Below, piece by piece: positions 9,785 through 20,935 of a DNA stretch of 64,000 nucleotides; within the stretch, counting starts at the first letter, position 1, and the number at the start of each line of letters is the position of its first letter. The notes under the pieces were generated by a model. That model made no database searches. It was not told the DNA's origin and saw only the letters and a list, made by a program, of their open reading frames with translations. The stretch comes from Isoetes taiwanensis. Taxonomy: Eukaryota; Streptophyta; Lycopodiopsida; Isoetales; Isoetaceae. The translations under genes and the position numbers were made by a program. The stretch is taken from positions 5,726,323-5,790,322 of the forward strand of contig JAJEKV010000060.1 in assembly GCA_021234155.1 (NCBI GenBank). Direction: 5' to 3'.

Positions 9785-11011
9785 TGTCAGGTGTGTCAGC
9801 AAACTAAAGCTGAGCAGTTAAGGATTCCAGGCGAGTTGCAACCTCTGGATGTGCCCAACGCCAAATGGGAAGTGATCACCATGGATTTCATCGTGGGCCT
9901 TCCACGTACTCTCCGTGGATATGATGCCTTAATGGTAGTGGTCGACAAATTGTCGAAAATGGCTCATTTCTTGCCATGTCGTACCACCGATACAGCCTTT
10001 GATACTGCTCTGCTATTCGCCAAGGAGATCTTCAGATTACACGGAATGCCACAAGTTATTGTGTCGGATAGGGATCCCAAATTCGTAAGCGCATTCTGGA
10101 AAGATTTCTTTGCCACCATTCAGACCAAGCTTGCTATCAGTACAGCATATCATCCTCAAACAGATGGTCAGACAGAACGTACCAATCGCATTATAGAGGA
10201 CATGCTACGAAGTTATGTGTGGAGTAAGCAACCACAATGGGCTGATTATATCTATTTAGTTGAGTTCGCCTATAACAGCATGAAACAGGAGTCTTCCAGA
10301 ATGTCTCCCTTCATGATAAATTATGGTTATCAATGTCTTACTCCAGACACATGGCATAACCCCGTTTCTAAGGTGGAGGTTTCTCAACAACTCCTCTTGG
10401 AGATGCAAGCTCTAGTCGAAGAAGTTCGTGATTACTTATTAGCTGCATGCAGTCGTCAGAAGAGTGTAGCCGATAAGCACAGAACCCCACGCGTTTTTCA
10501 GGTGGGCGAATCAGTTTGGCTTAAGATTAAGGTGAAGCAAGCCAAGCTTAAGATTGGCAACTGCAAGAAGTTGGCACCCAGATGGGCTGGACCGTTCAAA
10601 ATTATTGAGCGTGTTGGAGAGCAGGCATATCTCTTGGATTTGCCGCCCCGCTTGAAGATCCACAAGGTCTTTCACGTAAGTCTTCTGAAGCAACACACCC
10701 CTGATCCAGAGGAGGTTTTGGATACCCCAACCCTCCTCGAAATGACAGAGGAGCAGCTCGAGATAATACCTGAAGCTCTTCTTGATCGTGCTTATAAACA
10801 AACCAGAAGGACTCAAATGTTGCAATATTTGGTTAAGTGGAAGCACTTACCAGTTGAGGATGCTACTTGGGTGATGAAAATAGACCTTGACAAGCATTAT
10901 CCGGACTTCATGCGGGAATCTCAAGGCCGCACCATCAACGATGCTATCAACCCCGCAACCGGCGGTAAGCTTGGAAGCTTGATTGCCAAGAGTAGCGCCT
11001 TAGAAGGGTAG
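9785..11011 (+). pseudogene. pol: pol part 2: integrase with C-terminal chromodomain
   Basis: Same frame as the upstream pol, separated by one UAG. It opens with the CC half of the HHCC zinc finger (CQVCQQTK). The rve catalytic core follows: MDFIVGLP, VVDKLSKMAHF, VSDRDPKFVS, AYHPQTDGQTERTNR and IIEDML carry the D, D and E. A GPF-like segment (RWAGPFKI) and VFHVSLLK precede a chromodomain with LQYLVKWKHLPVEDATW at about 10820-10870. In chromoviruses this domain steers insertion to chromatin, often through methylated H3K9. The stop in the zinc finger would truncate pol in this copy unless read through. Confidence 0.93.
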
Positions 11012-11597
11012 ATGCATCCTAAATAATAGTTACCGATGATGAGATCACCTTGTGTTCTCTAGGACGTGGTGTACTGTCAACGTTGACCTGACCATGACTT
11101 GCTTGCAGAGCATCTAGTAATACGTCGCGTTCATCTCGGCTATAATGGGAACTTCACCATTCCCTATGCTGCAATGAATTGCAAACCATAGACATGATAG
11201 GTTCCCTGATAGATAGACTTTTCTTTTATTTAATTTAAGGGGGTGGTCCCTTCAATCACAATCTAATTATATATACTGATATACTGACATGTGCAGGCCA
11301 GTGAGCAGTACGTGACCTACCCATGTTAGAGAGGTGCTGATGGCCCGATTTCTTCAGTTTTATTTTGTCTACACATCATGTTTTGGTGTTACTCTCATGT
11401 TGGTATTGGACTTAGGTCCTTGAACTTTTGATTATGATAATCATGTGAAATGCACCTTGGTGCTTAAACTGTTTTCAACTTCAAAGTTTTAATATATATA
11501 TATATATATTACCTTTGGAAATATGGGATTACTTTCCTTCATAATGTCATATCCTATAAATGTATCTAACCCTAATGCTGAGGACAGCATTAATTCT
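11012..11597 (+). other. Retrotransposon 3' untranslated region
   Basis: No gene. It includes a (TA)n microsatellite at about 11491-11509 and ends at the polypurine tract. Confidence 0.7.
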
Positions 11598-11610
11598 AAG
11601 GAGGGGAGAA
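11598..11610 (+). other. Polypurine tract
   Basis: AAGGAGGGGAGAA lies directly before the TG of the 3' LTR. It is the expected plus-strand primer site. Confidence 0.9.
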
Positions 11611-13213
11611 TGTGACGTTCCAAGTATTTATACGGTATATGTACAAATACATTGACACGTCACCCAGTATATATACGCCACCATGGGGTACAGTAACCTA
11701 GGGGGTTGACCTAAAAGGGATTTAATTAGCTATGTTAATTAAAACATTAAGGATAATAACCTATGATTTAGGAAATTAATAATAACTAAGCTAATTATGG
11801 TTTGGGAAGGCACCACCTGGCCAAACTCGATTGGCCAGCATGGGGATTGCTAATTGAATCCAATAAGGTGGATCACCACCCCCCTTATCAGCCAGTAACC
11901 AACCAGTTGAGTGCCCAAGGAGCAGCTGAGCGCCCAAGGACTGTTGCAGACTTCACCAAATTCACTAAATCACCACTAGCTATTGCTGCCACCCTACTTG
12001 CAGCATCATGGAAGCCCCTCTCGATAACGGTTCCAGCCGAAACACAGGTTAGTAGTAGTTAGCTTGTGACTTATAGGATAGTACTGTAGTACTCTCTTTG
12101 CTGATTGCCTTTGTTGAGATTAACCCTTCTCTGGTAAGTAGGATTACATTTCAATTATGAATAGGTGCTCTGTTAAGGAATTGGTTGATGTATCTATGAA
12201 GTATTTCGGTAGCTTCCATTAAACAGGGATTTAAAAGGGGGTAGAGACCTCTGAGCTCAAGTATGATAGTATGCTCCTAGCTAGAGCCCTGTAATATTCC
12301 CATTAGTTGCGGCCTGTGTACAAGAGACCACCGGGTCGTAGATGCTATGGTCTGGCTTAGCACCAGATAAGGGACACAGTGGTGAAGTGGGGGTGGGGTC
12401 TTGCACGAACATAAAAGGCTCCTGAGACTCCTACAGTGGGCTAGGCCTGATAGCCGGTCACGGAGAGGGCCGGTGACACTCCCTGGGTGTAGAGGTGTGA
12501 TCCGTATGGAGCATCTTGCACTTTGAGTAGAATTAGGGTGAGTAAGTTGGGTACGGATGCGGGGGTCGCTGATGCGGCACGTATTCTCTAGCTCACCCAT
12601 GGAACCACTGTGATCCTGGAAGGGGACGCTTCCCTGACCTGCCTCATCGGACTGGGGCGTCATGAACCCTGGAGTAGGCTCAAAAGGGTGATACCTTGAG
12701 TCTGCGTCTCCGGAAGGCTATAGCGAAGCCATAGCGTGAATCGACCCATCTGCAAAGTGTGCACGAGAGGGGCGGATGGAGTGGACAACCCTAGCCGATG
12801 TTCTATGCCAGCCAACGCCATGCCAAGACTCGGTCTGCTGATCTCTTGAGGCCCAGCCGTCAGTCGATCCTCACTGGAGTCTGAGCCGGGGTAGAACCTG
12901 AGGTTTGGGGTGTTTTCTTAGTTTTAGATGCATATTCTTTGCCGTTGTTATTGGGATGGACGCGCCACCCTTCGTGGTGGTTATTTATATATGATTTATG
13001 CTATGTGCTAATCCTTGTATTCATGCTTCCGCGACGTAGGAGCCCATCGAAGGCGTGGGCCGAATGACACCTCCGTGTCCTTCACCCGAGCATCTCTACG
13101 CAGATCGCCCGGGTCAGACGGAGGGCCCTGCTCATGGCAAGTCGGTTGCCATGGGAGGGGAAAGTCCCCGTATATATACGGCCGGGGGTCGTATATATTC
13201 AGGGAGCGTCACA
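11611..13213 (+). repeat. 3' long terminal repeat
   Basis: A 1,603-bp copy of the 5' LTR, starting TGTGACGTTCC and ending GGGAGCGTCACA, followed by the ACCAT target duplication. Differences from the 5' LTR are few in the first kilobase and denser afterwards, including small indels in GC-rich stretches. This implies a non-recent but not ancient insertion. Confidence 0.92.
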
Positions 13214-13218
13214 ACCAT
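13214..13218. repeat. Target site duplication ACCAT, right copy
   Basis: Identical to 174-178. It restores the interrupted transposase reading when the retrotransposon is ignored. Confidence 0.9.
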
Positions 13219-15104
13219 GAACTAACATAACCTGGAAATGTCCTACACGGACCTTACATGGACCTTACACGGGCTTTATGATGAATTCCAATTCCCTGCA
13301 TCCAGGGTTTGGAATGTTGATGAGACTAGCATTGAGGGGTGAGGGGGTGGGGGTGGGGCAAGGCTAGGGGACTAAAGATCATTGTACAGAAAGGTGCCCA
13401 AGATGTTAGTGATGTTGTCATAAATGCCAGGGAGTGGGTCACCCATGTTTATGTGAATGTATTTAAGAACTTTTACATTTTCAACGGCAAGGTGGTGAAG
13501 GCAAACTACATTAGTGCGTGTGACGAAGGGGTTGTTCAATAGTGCAGTCAAATGCATGGATGGCCACAAAACTCTTCAAAGTCATGGATGACTCACATTC
13601 AGAGCAGGGTGCTTGGAGGTGCATATGATTCTATTAGATGGACGTAGCAGTCATATTGATTCAGAAGTGAGTAAGCAAGGCATCCATTTTCCACTCCTGG
13701 ATATACTTCCATAGGTTGCAAGCCCTGGATGTTGCATGTTTCACCTCTTTCAAGGCTACTTTCAAAGGATGAGGGAAAAGTACATGGTCATGAGGGGCAG
13801 GCAGGAACCTAAAAGTGAGAAAATTATTGAGATAATTTCTAATGCCATTGAAGCATGTCTAACTCAAGAAAATAAAAGTCTAGCTTTAAAGCCATTCGAA
13901 TTTACCCCCTTTGATAGCGCTAAGGTCGCTGCCTTCTCAATTGGATGGCCATTTAACCAGCTTGTAGGGCAGAGGGATGGACTAAATGTTGCTAATTATG
14001 TACAGTAAACCTTTAAAAACGAGGATAATGATGAGCAGAGTGATCATCATGATGGGGTTGAAGAGGATCTTGTTTGTACAATGCAGGATGATGAGGTGGA
14101 CCACATGAGATATGAGGTTTTCAATCTTGACAATATGACTCCACATCAAAAAAATATAGCCACTAGTTTCTAGTACATAGTGGCACACCTTGTTGAGCAT
14201 GCGAACTTGGCTGAGCAGCATGCTTCACCCTTAATGTTCGGCCAAGCTGCAATTGTAATGTGAGGAACATGGGCAGCCCAATGTTAGCTATTTTAAAGGC
14301 TGATGATGCATCGAGTTACTGCTTTGGGAATTAATTGGGATCTCAAGGACAACATGTTGTCACAAGGTCTATGCTCCCTCAATCAACACAAGAACATAAC
14401 TCCAAAAAGAAGGGCATGGGACCTGATATGACTAGTTTGATGTACATTAGTAGTGCAGCCTTTTGTGAGAAACTAAGACTGGAAAAGGAAATGAGGGTTG
14501 AAGCTGACATGCTAAAAGCAGAGAGACCAAAGGACAAGAAAGCTAATGCCACAAGGAAGAGATCATTTAGGGAGAAAGATAAGAAGAGAACACAAATCAG
14601 GAGGGAAGAAAGAAAAAACAGAAAGAGGGATTGTGAGATCGCGTTAAAAGTTTTGGGACTACATATACCCTCGTGAATATCGAGGGTGGCATCCATATTA
14701 GATGTAAAAGGGTAAAAATATGGATGCTAAAATAAAAAGACTTGAGATCAAGATTAGACTGAGGGTCAATGATAAGTGCCCTATAGCTGCAGCTGAATTT
14801 GGGTACGGAGAAGCAAATGAAAATAATGGTTGTGTGCCATGCAGTTAAGACATGATGGACACATTGCAGGTAAAATACCACATGTAAGGCCAATTTCAAA
14901 TAAGGAGGCCAATAGTTGGATCACCTTGCAAGAGGTAAAATCTGCCTTGCCGCTGTATTGGGTTCAAATGTTGCCAGGATGGTTAAAGAAGTCATAGACG
15001 ATGGAAATGAATTAAGGATGGACATTCAGAGGGTGACATATGCGGATCTACATACTAACCCCTGCGGTGACAATGTCATGGTGCAGTTGACAAGGATAGA
15101 ATAA
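13219..15104 (+). pseudogene. pogo-like transposase pseudogene, 3' piece
   Basis: This continues 1-178. ALYDEFQFPASRVWNVDET at about 13275-13330 holds the first catalytic Asp (pogo WNxDET). ILLDGRSSHID near 13625 matches the second (IIFDGHGSHV in the other copies). LQALDVACF near 13718 followed by FKATFKRMREKYM matches the third. A lysine/arginine-rich coiled-coil C-terminus (14335-14676, ISSAAFCEKLRLEKEMRVE) corresponds to SSDGFCEALAAERSRR in the 31-kb copy. Many stops and deletions make it non-functional. The match fades between 14700 and 15100. Confidence 0.7.
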
Positions 15105-15701
15105 TAAGAGGGATACTGGAGGATCGTGTTGACCATGAGATAGTATCCAAGTCGAGGGACATAGATGTCAAGTTTGCTACAGCGTAGAGGAGGAAAATGG
15201 CTAAGGCATATGCAACATAGACATTCTTAATGTTTCTGCTGCAAATTGTTTTGTTAGCTTGCCGGTTTTTGAGTTGTACATCAGCTCTTCCTATTTCACT
15301 TAAGCCAATCCAAGGGCCAATCCAAAGGCGTCTTTCGAATGCACAAGCAGATGCAACTGATTCAACATCATACGACAACCATGAGACAACCAATGAAAGG
15401 CCCTAGACATCTTAATTTTCACATAGTTGAATTTGTACACACATCATTTGGCTTAATATCTACAAGAAATTTATCGTGGCAAGAAATTTATTGCAGCGAT
15501 CAAAGCCGCCGTGAACATTTTTCTTCGCGAATATTTTTCTTAGCTCACATATTTGTGGATTTGAACCTACTATTGATTTCCAAAGTATCTCAAATGACGG
15601 TTTTTTAGACAATCATAATGTAAAAGGCCACCATAGCAATGATGGGCTAGATAAGGCGTTATGGCCCAGGAAAAAATGGCGAGGTGGCCATGTGGCCGAG
15701 G
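15105..15701. other. No gene seen
   Basis: Short ORFs only. The last 60 bases begin a run of GTTATGGC motifs that belongs with the palindromic segment to the right. Confidence 0.4.
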
Positions 15702-15760
15702 CGTTATGGCGATCAAAAATGGCGTGCCACCATGTGGCCATTTTTGATCGGGCCATAACG
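15702..15760. repeat. Hairpin-forming inverted repeat
   Basis: CGTTATGGC then GATCAAAAATGGC is mirrored by GCCATTTTTGATC then GGCCATAACG around a 13-base loop. A second, smaller hairpin (ATAACGTC/GACGTTAT) follows directly at about 15754-15774. Confidence 0.75.
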
Positions 15761-15775
15761 TCCTCAGACGTTATG

Positions 15776-16768
15776 CCTTAACGTCCGGGCCGAGTCATTT
15801 AGGCCAGAAGAAAAAACAAAAGAATCATTCTGCAGTGCATATTCTAGAAAATCATTCAACTTTTCTAGTGCAACAAAACACAGAAAACAACACAGATTGA
15901 AACAGTTTTTTTATAGTTTCTTTGCTTTCTAGCAAAGATCAAGCTCCTAACCCAAACAATACAAAATATACAGTAAAGATAAAGCTAGAAAGCAGTTTTT
16001 GTGATTACCAGATAAAAAACAGAGTCGTGATTTCTCAAAAGATGTTGCAAGCCATAAAAAGTAAGCTGTTTTTTAAGTATTGGGAAACCAAAATGAAAGC
16101 ACCAGCTATCGAAGCTGCAAATCCGAATGAAAATGAAACAACCGCTACCGAAAGTACCGAGAAGTGATTCACATAGCTTTTCTCTGAACGTTTAGTGCGG
16201 GAATAGTTGCTCACATCTAATCCCTGGAAGCAGGGCCGTTAATCAAACATTTGGGGTCAAAAAGCTTTTGCAGCCCACCGTGGAAGAACACACTATTGAA
16301 GGGAAAGGCCTGATAGCAGCTCGGCCAGAAACTCCAGAACAACACAGCTTTGTATTGAGCATCTCCATTGACGGGGCTGGAGGAGACACACCGGAAACTA
16401 CCAAATAAACCGCAAATCTCTATGCCAAATGATGCAAAAGGAAGAGAAAAATGGGGCTAAGCCCATGGCGCCTTCAGTTTTGCAGAAAACAGCGTGATCG
16501 CCACATCAGGACCTGCAAAAGGGGAGCTTAAAGCTCCGGCTATGGCGCAGCGTTGGAAGCCATGGCAATGGCATACGAAAAAAGAGACATTAATGGCGAC
16601 ACGTGTCAATAATTATAGGTGTTATGACTATAACGTACCTGTTATGGCCATAACAATTTTATCGCAGATAATGATCCGTCCCAAGGATTGCCATCGGATA
16701 TAGCACTCCTACCATCTACGGTCCAGATTAAATCCTGGGCCTAAATGACGAGGCCCAGGACGTTAAGG
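15776..16768. mobile_element. Putative non-autonomous DNA transposon with about 31-bp inverted termini
   Basis: The left end CCTTAACGTCCGGGCC followed by GTCATTTAGGCC is mirrored at the right end (16737-16768, GGGCCTAAATGAC ... GGACGTTAAGG). Between them are short ORFs, one of 81 codons at 15922-16167 with no recognisable family. No clear target duplication was found, so ends and superfamily are uncertain. A perfect 14-bp palindrome GTTATGGCCATAAC lies inside near 16640. Confidence 0.45.
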
Positions 16769-16911
16769 TTGCACAATCAATCATAATAATCCATCAATAT
16801 CTTATAACATATATAAGGCGGTTACATTTTCTGTTTGATTGTAATATTTTTTCCCCAGGAATAATTATGGTGGCGACACGTGTATGACTTCTTAAGGTGG
16901 CGACACGTGTC
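16598..16911. promoter_or_regulatory. Three G-box palindromes
   Basis: GACACGTGTC occurs at 16598-16607 and 16902-16911, with a one-base variant at 16875-16884. Each follows GGC. CACGTG is the plant G-box/ABRE core bound by bZIP and bHLH factors. No gene start is obvious downstream, so a regulatory role is unproven. Confidence 0.35.
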
Positions 16912-16929
16912 TCTAAAAAAGAATAAATG

Positions 16930-17364
16930 AAAACTAAAAAAAAATGTGACGTCTCTTTCTTGCTCTGCAAGCAATCCGTGACAATCCCTTTCTTGCTCTT
17001 GCTCTGCTCTGGTTATGGCAAATCCGTCTTCCGGCGTCTCCTAGCTCTCCAGCTTCTGTTTCGATGGCCCGTTTCGTTCGGTAATCCGGCCAAAAAATGG
17101 CAAAGAAATGTGTTCTGGTTTGTGTGTGGAGTAGGGTCGAAATCGACACTGGTTTTTTTTCGTCTTATGCGACGACGTGGTTGAGATGGTAAGGCGAAGA
17201 TTCAAGTAGCTGGACGAGTTATTAATCGCTAGAAGCTCAAAAATCCCAAAATCAAAGCCAATCTCCTTCCTGGCTTCGAGCATTCCTCGTCTGAAGAATT
17301 TCTGGGTTCCTAAGCAAACCCATCTCAATCTCTGCATTGTCTGAAGAATTTCTGGGTTCCTAAG
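16930..17364 (+). other. Unassigned, with a 27-bp direct repeat
   Basis: TCTGAAGAATTTCTGGG then TTCCTAAGCA occurs at 17290-17316 and 17340-17366, period 50 bp. Short basic reading frames near 17065 (MARFVRSGNPAKK) could be the start of a LINE ORF1, but they do not extend. Confidence 0.3.
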
Positions 17365-18342
17365 CAGTGCTCGAATTTGACGGCCCGCCCTTAATTTTCT
17401 AGGGACGGGCAAAATAATTTTTCCCCTTTTGCGTGACAGATAGTTCCTAAATTCAAGCCTTTCAAATGCAATAAAAAATTTTAAGCCTTTCAAATGCAAT
17501 AAAAAATTTTAAGATGACAGAAACCAATTTTTTTCCTCAAAAAACATAGATGGATAGAAAGAAGGCTACTCAAGTGGCATTCTCTCCTTTGCTTCGCTTC
17601 ATACCAGTCCTTGTAATATGCTTGCCAATCTATGCTTTCAAAAGGTTCATTCCACAATGGTACACACATTGTGGCATCAAGTGTTTCTAAGTTCATGCTC
17701 GATCTTATAGCACTCTTAATAGCATTTTGACGGGAGAAACCTCTCTCACAAGAGGTCATGCTTCTAGGAATGACCAATATTGCCATAATTTCATCAATGC
17801 TAGAAAACTTTCCCACCAACTGTCACATGTTCCATTTTCATCTTTACAAATAGTCGAAGCCATCACCATCCCTTTGTTCTTGGCAGCCCTGAAAAGTGTC
17901 TCAACGAAATCCTCCCTCTCACTCAAACATCTAGCCATGTCTACTTTTGAAGCAAACTTGGCAAGCAATTTTTCCAACCATTCTTTAGTCTTGTCATCCC
18001 TTACAACATCATCCACAACATATGCAGATGGATTGAAGAACTTCATGGCATTAAATATCTCACTCACATCTTCAAACCTCCTAGCAAGTGCATCCAATAC
18101 AGCATGCAAGATATTTCTAAGTCAAAGGTTCATTGGTTTCTAGAATGTATATTTTAAATTCGTTTAGAAAATGGGATAATAATCTGTTTCAATATAAATT
18201 ATAGAATTTATATATAGATATATAGCAAGAAAAAATGACGGGCATTTCTCTGTTCCTAGCCTTTCAAATGACGAGTATGTCTTCTAGTTGTCCTTCCATA
18301 TGACGGGCAATTGCCCAAGTGCTGCCCTTCATTTGCTGGGTG
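17365..18342 (-). mobile_element. hAT transposon fragment with transposase C-terminus
   Basis: It begins with the terminal repeat CAGTGCTCGAATTTGACGG at 17365. On the minus strand it encodes hAT transposase pieces: FASKVDMARCLSEREDFVE, then CERGFSRQNAIKSAIRS with NLETLDATM (17700-17760), the hAT C-terminal dimerisation motif. It is the same family as the complete short copy at 19743-20574, in reverse orientation. The far end is missing: similarity stops at CCTTCATTTGC (18342) where LINE sequence begins. The protein is in at least two frames, so this is a pseudogene. Confidence 0.75.
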
Positions 18343-19500
18343 GTGGTAGAGCATATGCAAGACATGATAGAGGCTACTATAATGCTTTGGTAGCAACCCT
18401 GTTGCCTGCTTTTCATCGTGAGAACCTCTTGAATACTGCAATTTCTGACCATAATCCACAGTATTTCTCTTGCTCTCATACGGTGGTGCATGCTGCCTCT
18501 AAGACATATTTCAAGTTGAATACATTTTTCTTGAAGGATGATGATTTTGTGGCAGGCTGTAGACAGGCGTGGTTCACTTCTTTCTCTCGACACAGGGGCA
18601 TGGCAGGTATTGTTGATGCTCTCGCTGCTGTGAAGTCTTTTGCTAAAGGTTGGGGTCGTGAACGGGCTGCTGCTCACCGGAGCCTTCTGCTGGCTCTTTA
18701 TCGACAACTTGAGGCATGCAGGTCTGTTGCCCCATCAGATGGTCATGTGGAGAAGCAAATTTTGTGTAGCATTAGGCGGATGGAATCGAATAGGTGCACT
18801 TTGCTCGCATTAAAGGCGGGTTGCAATGGTTCAAGGAGGGAGACCCGGTGCATAGGTTTTTTTCTTGAGCTGCCAAAACAAGAAAGCTAGTTTGCATCTC
18901 TTGATCTCTGCAGACTCGGGATGGGCGTGTTGTTTCAGATCCACTGAGCTTAGAGGCTTTTGCATAATCACTTTTCAGCTTTTTCTTGCTTTCGGCGTCT
19001 TCCCTTTCGGTCCAGATTTTCAAAGCGGCCTTGCTTGCTAAGGTTCATCCTATAGTCACCAATGAGCAAAGGGCCACTTTAGAGTTTGAGATCAGCCGAA
19101 TGATTTATTTGAGGCCACATTTTCTCTCAAGAGGGGCAAGTGTCCAGGGTCTTGATGGTATTCGGTGGAGTTTTTTCAGGAGTATTGGGATTGGCTTGGT
19201 GCAGATGTGTATGATGCTTTCAGGGATTTTAAAAGACAGAGGCACCTGGACAAAATCCTCAACTCTGGTTGCATCTCCCTTATTCCAAAATGTAAGGATC
19301 CCTCTTCCATTTCAGATTGGCGCCCCATTACTTTGTTGTCCTCGGTGTACAAGATCTTTGCTAAAGCTTTTGCTCAGAAGCTTTGTGGCGTGCTTACCGA
19401 GTCCATCTCCTCCACGCAGTCAGGTTTCTTGCCTCGCCAGTGTATCTTGAATAATGTGGCAGCAGCATATGAGGGTCTCTATTGGGCTAGAATATGTAGC
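18343..19500 (+). mobile_element. L1-type LINE (A), upstream part
   Basis: The end of the endonuclease domain is visible (YARHDRGYYN, then ISDHNPQYF), so the LINE is 5'-truncated. The inter-domain W/F-rich region follows, and then the start of reverse transcriptase: ISLIPKCKDPSSISDWRPITL, SSTQSGFLPRQCILNN and GLYWAR. Reading is in several frames. The RT resumes at 22853 after a 3.3-kb insertion. Confidence 0.8.
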
Positions 19501-19742
19501 ATTATAACGGGGGTTTTTTTGTGATTTTATACTCTTTTTGGCATGGTTTTCATATGATTTCACGGGCGTATTCACGTGGACGTACTAAACAGTATTTCTA
19601 GAGTGCACCGATTTGTTAGCCATTGATTTTAAAGAAGAGGGAAAATCGTGTGGTTGTGGGGCTTTTATTGTGCATGGGGCTTTTATTGTGCATGTTTTTT
19701 TAGTTTAGGTTTAAAATCTTAAGTGAATATTAGGGTTTGCGG

Positions 19743-20574
19743 CAGGGCTCGAATTTGACGGCTTTCATGCCCGTTTTTTGGATTTTTGCCCGTCAAAACA
19801 GGTGAAAAAATAATATGTATGGCAAATGAAGGGTAGCACTTGGGCAATTGCCCGTCATAGAGAAGGGCCACTACAAGACATACTCGTCATTTGAAAGGCC
19901 AGGAACAGAGAAATGCCTATCATTTTTCTTGCTATATAGCTTGATAAATTTTAAACATTTATATTATTATTGATTATAATATCTCTCTACATCCCAGTTT
20001 TTAACCGAACTTAAAATAAGTATACATTATAGATACCAAAGAACCATTGACATTAGAAATCTCTTATTTCTTATTGTTCCATTCCATGCATTGCATTTGC
20101 ATTACCAAGTACCAACCAACCAACCAAATACCCTGAAATTTTCCGTCTTGAGAGAGAGGTTTCTCTCGTCAAAATGCTATTAAGAGTGCTATAAGAGCAT
20201 AAACTTAGAAACACTTGATGCCATAATGTGTGTGTCCTTGTGGAATGAACCATTTGAAAGCATAGATTGACAAGACTGGCATGAAGCGAAGCAAAAGAGA
20301 AGAATGCCACTTGAATAAGTTCAAACTTTAAACTACTACTTTTGTTTTAGTACTTCATTATGTATTTCATGAACTTATAATGGAAATATGCCTTGTTCTA
20401 TGTATCTATCTATTCTATCTATGTTTTTGCGGAAAAAAACTGGTTTCTGTCATCTTAAATTTTTTTATTGCATTTGAAAGGCTTGAATTTAGGAACTTCC
20501 CGTCACGCGAAAGGTGTAAATTTATTTTACCCGTCCCTGGAAAATTAAGAGCGGACCGTCAAATTCGAGCACTG
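19743..20574 (+). mobile_element. Complete non-autonomous hAT element
   Basis: An 832-bp element with terminal repeats CAGGGCTCGAATTTGACGG and, at the right end, CCGTCAAATTCGAGCACTG. The 8-bp sequence GTTTGCGG flanks it on both sides (19735-19742 and 20575-20582), a perfect hAT-length duplication. Inside, 20140-20310 keeps a decayed piece of the transposase C-terminus (RGFSRQNAIKSAIR on the plus strand), so it derives from an autonomous hAT by internal deletion. It was inserted into the Mutator-like element. Confidence 0.9.
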
Positions 20575-20935
20575 GTTTGCGGTTATGGCAGTGCATCGAT
20601 GGGTCTGATGGGTCAATAATTGGCAATAACAACTTTCAGGCTGTTGGGTCGTTGGGATTCATCCAAATCTGCCCAGGTTACAGAGGTTTTGTTGCTGTGT
20701 TTGAGAAGGAGCAGCAAATCGGTGTAAAAATCAGAGCCCCGTTTACTGTTTTTGAGAAGCTGAAGCGGAAGGAGGGGTTCAGATCCTCGATTTCCCTGAT
20801 TCAGGCCAGAATAGGCCTTCAAACCAGCAAATCGGCCCTTTGGGCCCTGGATTAAAACCGATAATGCCGGTGGAAAGTGATTTGATCTGATTTGGCTTGG
20901 GTTGATGCGGATTTCAAGCTCTGATTCTGGCGGCT

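Larger units (their letters stand above)
179..13213 (+). mobile_element. Complete Ty3/gypsy chromovirus LTR retrotransposon with accessory ORFs and a captured histone H3
   Basis: A 13,035-bp element with two nearly identical LTRs (TG...CA), a primer binding site matching plant initiator tRNA-Met, a polypurine tract and ACCAT target duplications. The internal order is accessory ORF A, histone H3-like ORF, accessory ORF B, ORF C, gag with a zinc knuckle, protease, reverse transcriptase, RNase H, integrase and a chromodomain. Domain order PR-RT-RH-IN defines Ty3/gypsy; the C-terminal chromodomain defines chromoviruses. The accessory region of about 3.5 kb upstream of gag is unusual for a chromovirus. 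Several frame changes, an RT active-site change and in-frame stops suggest this copy is defective. It is inserted in a pogo-like transposase pseudogene. Confidence 0.95.

Noticed and set aside
16930-17364. ORF1 of LINE A
   Set aside because: A short basic reading frame is suggestive, but the LINE's visible sequence starts at 18343 late in the endonuclease and nothing links the two.
17041-17499. 152-codon minus-strand ORF
   Set aside because: It runs from the hAT end through the 27-bp direct repeats into unrelated sequence; the composition is a patchwork, so it is a chance ORF.
18288-18890. 200-codon ORF as a stand-alone gene
   Set aside because: Its start lies in the hAT fragment and the rest is the end of a LINE endonuclease and linker region.
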